Of a stretch of 7,392 nt of DNA, positions 5,939 through 7,392 are shown piece after piece. The notes beneath the pieces are model-generated. The model saw only the letters and a program-made list of their open reading frames with translations. It was not told the DNA's origin and searched no databases. The number at the start of each line of letters is the position of its first letter. Position 1 is the first letter of the stretch. Source of the DNA: JAFGJQ01 sp964586145 (GTDB taxonomy: Bacteria > Planctomycetota > Phycisphaerae > UBA1845); contig CAZPHH010000137.1 in NCBI GenBank assembly GCA_964586145.1, forward strand, positions 1-7,392. The letters are read 5' to 3'. The position numbers and the translations under genes are program-made.

Positions 5939-5939
5939 G
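5936..5939 (+). promoter_or_regulatory. Ribosome binding site derived from the partial repeat
   Basis: AGGG lies 7 bases before ATG 5947. Its AGG is the 3' end of the truncated third repeat copy (GACTTTCGACAGG), so the repeat appears to supply the Shine-Dalgarno. No stronger site is present. Confidence 0.5.
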
Positions 5940-5946
5940 CTTCGAA

Positions 5947-7293
5947 ATGCGATTAATCACGAGTGTCAGCGGTATTCGCGGCGTGGTGGGCGAGACGCTC
6001 ACGCCGCATCTGGCGGCCGACGCGGCTGCGGCGTTTGCTACGTTTGTCGGGAAGGGCCCGATCGTCATCGGCCGCGACAGCCGGCAGAGCGGCGACATGG
6101 TCAGGTCCGCCGTCATCAGCGGGCTGCTCGCCTGCGGGTGCGACGTGGTGGACGTGGGCGTCTGCGCCACCCCGACCACCGCGATGATGGTGACCCGCCA
6201 CAAGGCCGCCGGCGGCGTCATGATTACGGCCAGTCACAACCCCAAGCCGTGGAACGGCATCAAGTTCTTCAGCGCCGAGGGCTGTGCGCCGCCCAAGCCG
6301 GTTGCGGAGAAGATTCTGGGCGTGTTGGCGGCCCGGGATTTCCGATTCATGCCCACGGAGAAGGTCGGGCGGCTGTCCTGTGATGACACGGCCGTCACTC
6401 AGCACGTGGAGGCGGTGCTGAAGACCGTGGACGCGGCGGCCATCCGCAGGCGGCGGTTCCGCGTGGTGCTGGACAGCATCAACGGGGGCGGGGCCGTTGG
6501 CGGGCGACAACTGCTGGAGGCCCTCGGGTGTGACGTGGTGCACGTCAACGGCGAGCCGAACGGCGACTTCGCCCACACGCCCGAGCCGACGGCCGAGAAC
6601 CTGGTCGACCTCACCCGGCAGACGCGTGAGGCCGGTGCGGCCGCGGGGTTCGCCCAGGACCCGGACGCCGACCGGCTGGCCATCGTGGACGAGACCGGTC
6701 GCTACATCGGCGAGGAATACACGCTGGTCCTGGCCGCCCGGCAGGTGCTCGGCCGGCGGCGAGGCAACCTGGCGGTGAACCTGTCCACCTCGCGGATGAT
6801 CGACGATCTGGTCGCGCGGCACGACGGCTGCGCGGTGTACCGGTCTGCGGTGGGCGAGGCGAACGTCGTCGACGTGATGAAGCGGGAAAACTGCATCTTC
6901 GGCGGCGAGGGCAACGGCGGCGTGATCGACCCGCGCATCGTGTACGTGCGGGACAGCCTGATCTCCATGGCCCTGGTGCTCCAGCTCCTGACGGACGAGG
7001 GCCGGCCGCTCTCGCAAGTCGTGGCGGACCTTCCGAGTTACGCTTGCGTGAAGCAGAAATTCGAGTGCAACCCCGATCGGACCGCGAAGATCCTGGCAGC
7101 CGTGCGCCAGGCCTTTGCGGACGAGAAGACAAGCGACGTGGACGGTCTGCGCATCGATTGGCCCGACGGCTGGGTCCACATCCGCGGCTCCAATACGGAG
7201 CCCATCATGCGTGTCATCGCCGAGGCTCGCGACGAAGACCGCGCCCGCGCTCTCTGCGCCCGCGTCCGCACCGTTGCGGACGGGGTGGGGTGA
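5947..7293 (+). CDS. glmM: Phosphoglucosamine mutase-type alpha-D-phosphohexomutase
   Basis: Cytosolic enzyme of 448 aa, full length for the family. The most likely reaction is glucosamine-6-phosphate to glucosamine-1-phosphate on the way to UDP-GlcNAc for the cell envelope; phosphomannomutase/phosphoglucomutase activity cannot be excluded. The four-domain family signatures are intact: SGIRG near the N-terminus, phosphoserine S96 in TASHNP, the Mg-binding D238-P-D-A-D-R243, the sugar loop GGEGNGG (319-325) and the phosphate-binding RGSNTEP (413-419). The GGEGNGG loop and the SVSGIRGVVG start resemble archaeal-type GlmM more than the standard bacterial form, which has GEQSGH. The start ATG 5947 follows AGGG by 7 bases. 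The repeats upstream separate it from tyrS, and no clear promoter is seen between them. Confidence 0.88.
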   Translation: MRLITSVSGIRGVVGETLTPHLAADAAAAFATFVGKGPIVIGRDSRQSGDMVRSAVISGLLACGCDVVDVGVCATPTTAMMVTRHKAAGGVMITASHNPKPWNGIKFFSAEGCAPPKPVAEKILGVLAARDFRFMPTEKVGRLSCDDTAVTQHVEAVLKTVDAAAIRRRRFRVVLDSINGGGAVGGRQLLEALGCDVVHVNGEPNGDFAHTPEPTAENLVDLTRQTREAGAAAGFAQDPDADRLAIVDETGRYIGEEYTLVLAARQVLGRRRGNLAVNLSTSRMIDDLVARHDGCAVYRSAVGEANVVDVMKRENCIFGGEGNGGVIDPRIVYVRDSLISMALVLQLLTDEGRPLSQVVADLPSYACVKQKFECNPDRTAKILAAVRQAFADEKTSDVDGLRIDWPDGWVHIRGSNTEPIMRVIAEARDEDRARALCARVRTVADGVG

Positions 7294-7304
7294 GGCAATG
7301 GTAA

Positions 7305-7320
7305 TCCCGGTTCACCGGGA
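7305..7320. repeat. Perfect hairpin just after glmM, TTCA centre
   Basis: TCCCGGT (7305-7311) and ACCGGGA (7314-7320) pair perfectly around TC, starting 12 bases after the glmM stop codon. The position fits a terminator or 3'-end stabiliser, but no T-run follows. The centre TTCA is shared with the palindromes at 169-186 and 403-420. Confidence 0.55.
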
Positions 7321-7338
7321 CAGTCCTACCGAAGAATA

Positions 7339-7391
7339 GACCGGCTGGTCTCCGCAGGTCCCGGCGCGCCGGGATGGCGAGAAAGCCGGTC
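7339..7391. repeat. Nested inverted repeat enclosing a GC palindrome
   Basis: GACCGGCT (7339-7346) pairs perfectly with AGCCGGTC (7384-7391). Between the arms lies the perfect 16-bp palindrome TCCCGGCGCGCCGGGA (7359-7374), whose 14-base core is identical to that at 664-677. The outer and inner stems together would make a long two-tier hairpin or cruciform. The window ends one base after the outer arm. Confidence 0.6.
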
Positions 7392-7392
7392 C

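Noticed and set aside
5953..7179. Minus-strand frame opposite glmM
   Set aside because: It is a compositional shadow (Val/His/Arg-rich) of the real gene.

Overview
The window is GC-rich and looks like chromosomal DNA of a planctomycete, probably a Phycisphaerae-like lineage. The main clue is the secreted peptidase on the minus strand. It combines an M28 catalytic domain, dockerin-like EF-hands, seven repeats of the CNGNGxPDEC type and a Cys-containing beta-sandwich, a combination typical of Planctomycetota surface proteins. The assignment rests on recognising these families; no database search was possible.

Layout. Bases 1-765 hold no convincing gene. This stretch is packed with perfect or near-perfect inverted repeats of differing sequence, and includes a motif of a kind seen near REP/Y1-transposase elements. 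Bases 766-2643 (minus) encode the secreted M28 metallopeptidase, with a good sigma70-like promoter overlapping the end of the next gene. Bases 2792-3613 (minus) encode indole-3-glycerol phosphate synthase (TrpC), with its own promoter-like site and Shine-Dalgarno sequence. Back to back with it, a CPBP (CAAX-protease/bacteriocin-processing) intramembrane protease runs 3615-4523 (plus). Next come tyrosyl-tRNA synthetase (4587-5825, plus) and a phosphoglucosamine mutase-type phosphohexomutase (5947-7293, plus). The tail (7294-7392) holds more palindromes.

The genes do not form one pathway. They are housekeeping functions (tryptophan synthesis, Tyr-tRNA charging, amino-sugar phosphate isomerisation for the cell envelope) beside a secreted peptidase and a membrane protease. 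trpC stands alone with no other trp gene in view. The minus-strand pair and the plus-strand trio diverge from a junction where the two start codons are one base apart.

No defence system, CRISPR array, integrase, tRNA or rRNA gene is visible. The best candidates for something undescribed are the intergenic palindromes: the hairpin field at 1-566, a GC palindrome core present at both ends of the window, and two 38-bp GTAG-headed hairpin repeats plus a partial copy that supplies the ribosome binding site of the phosphohexomutase.
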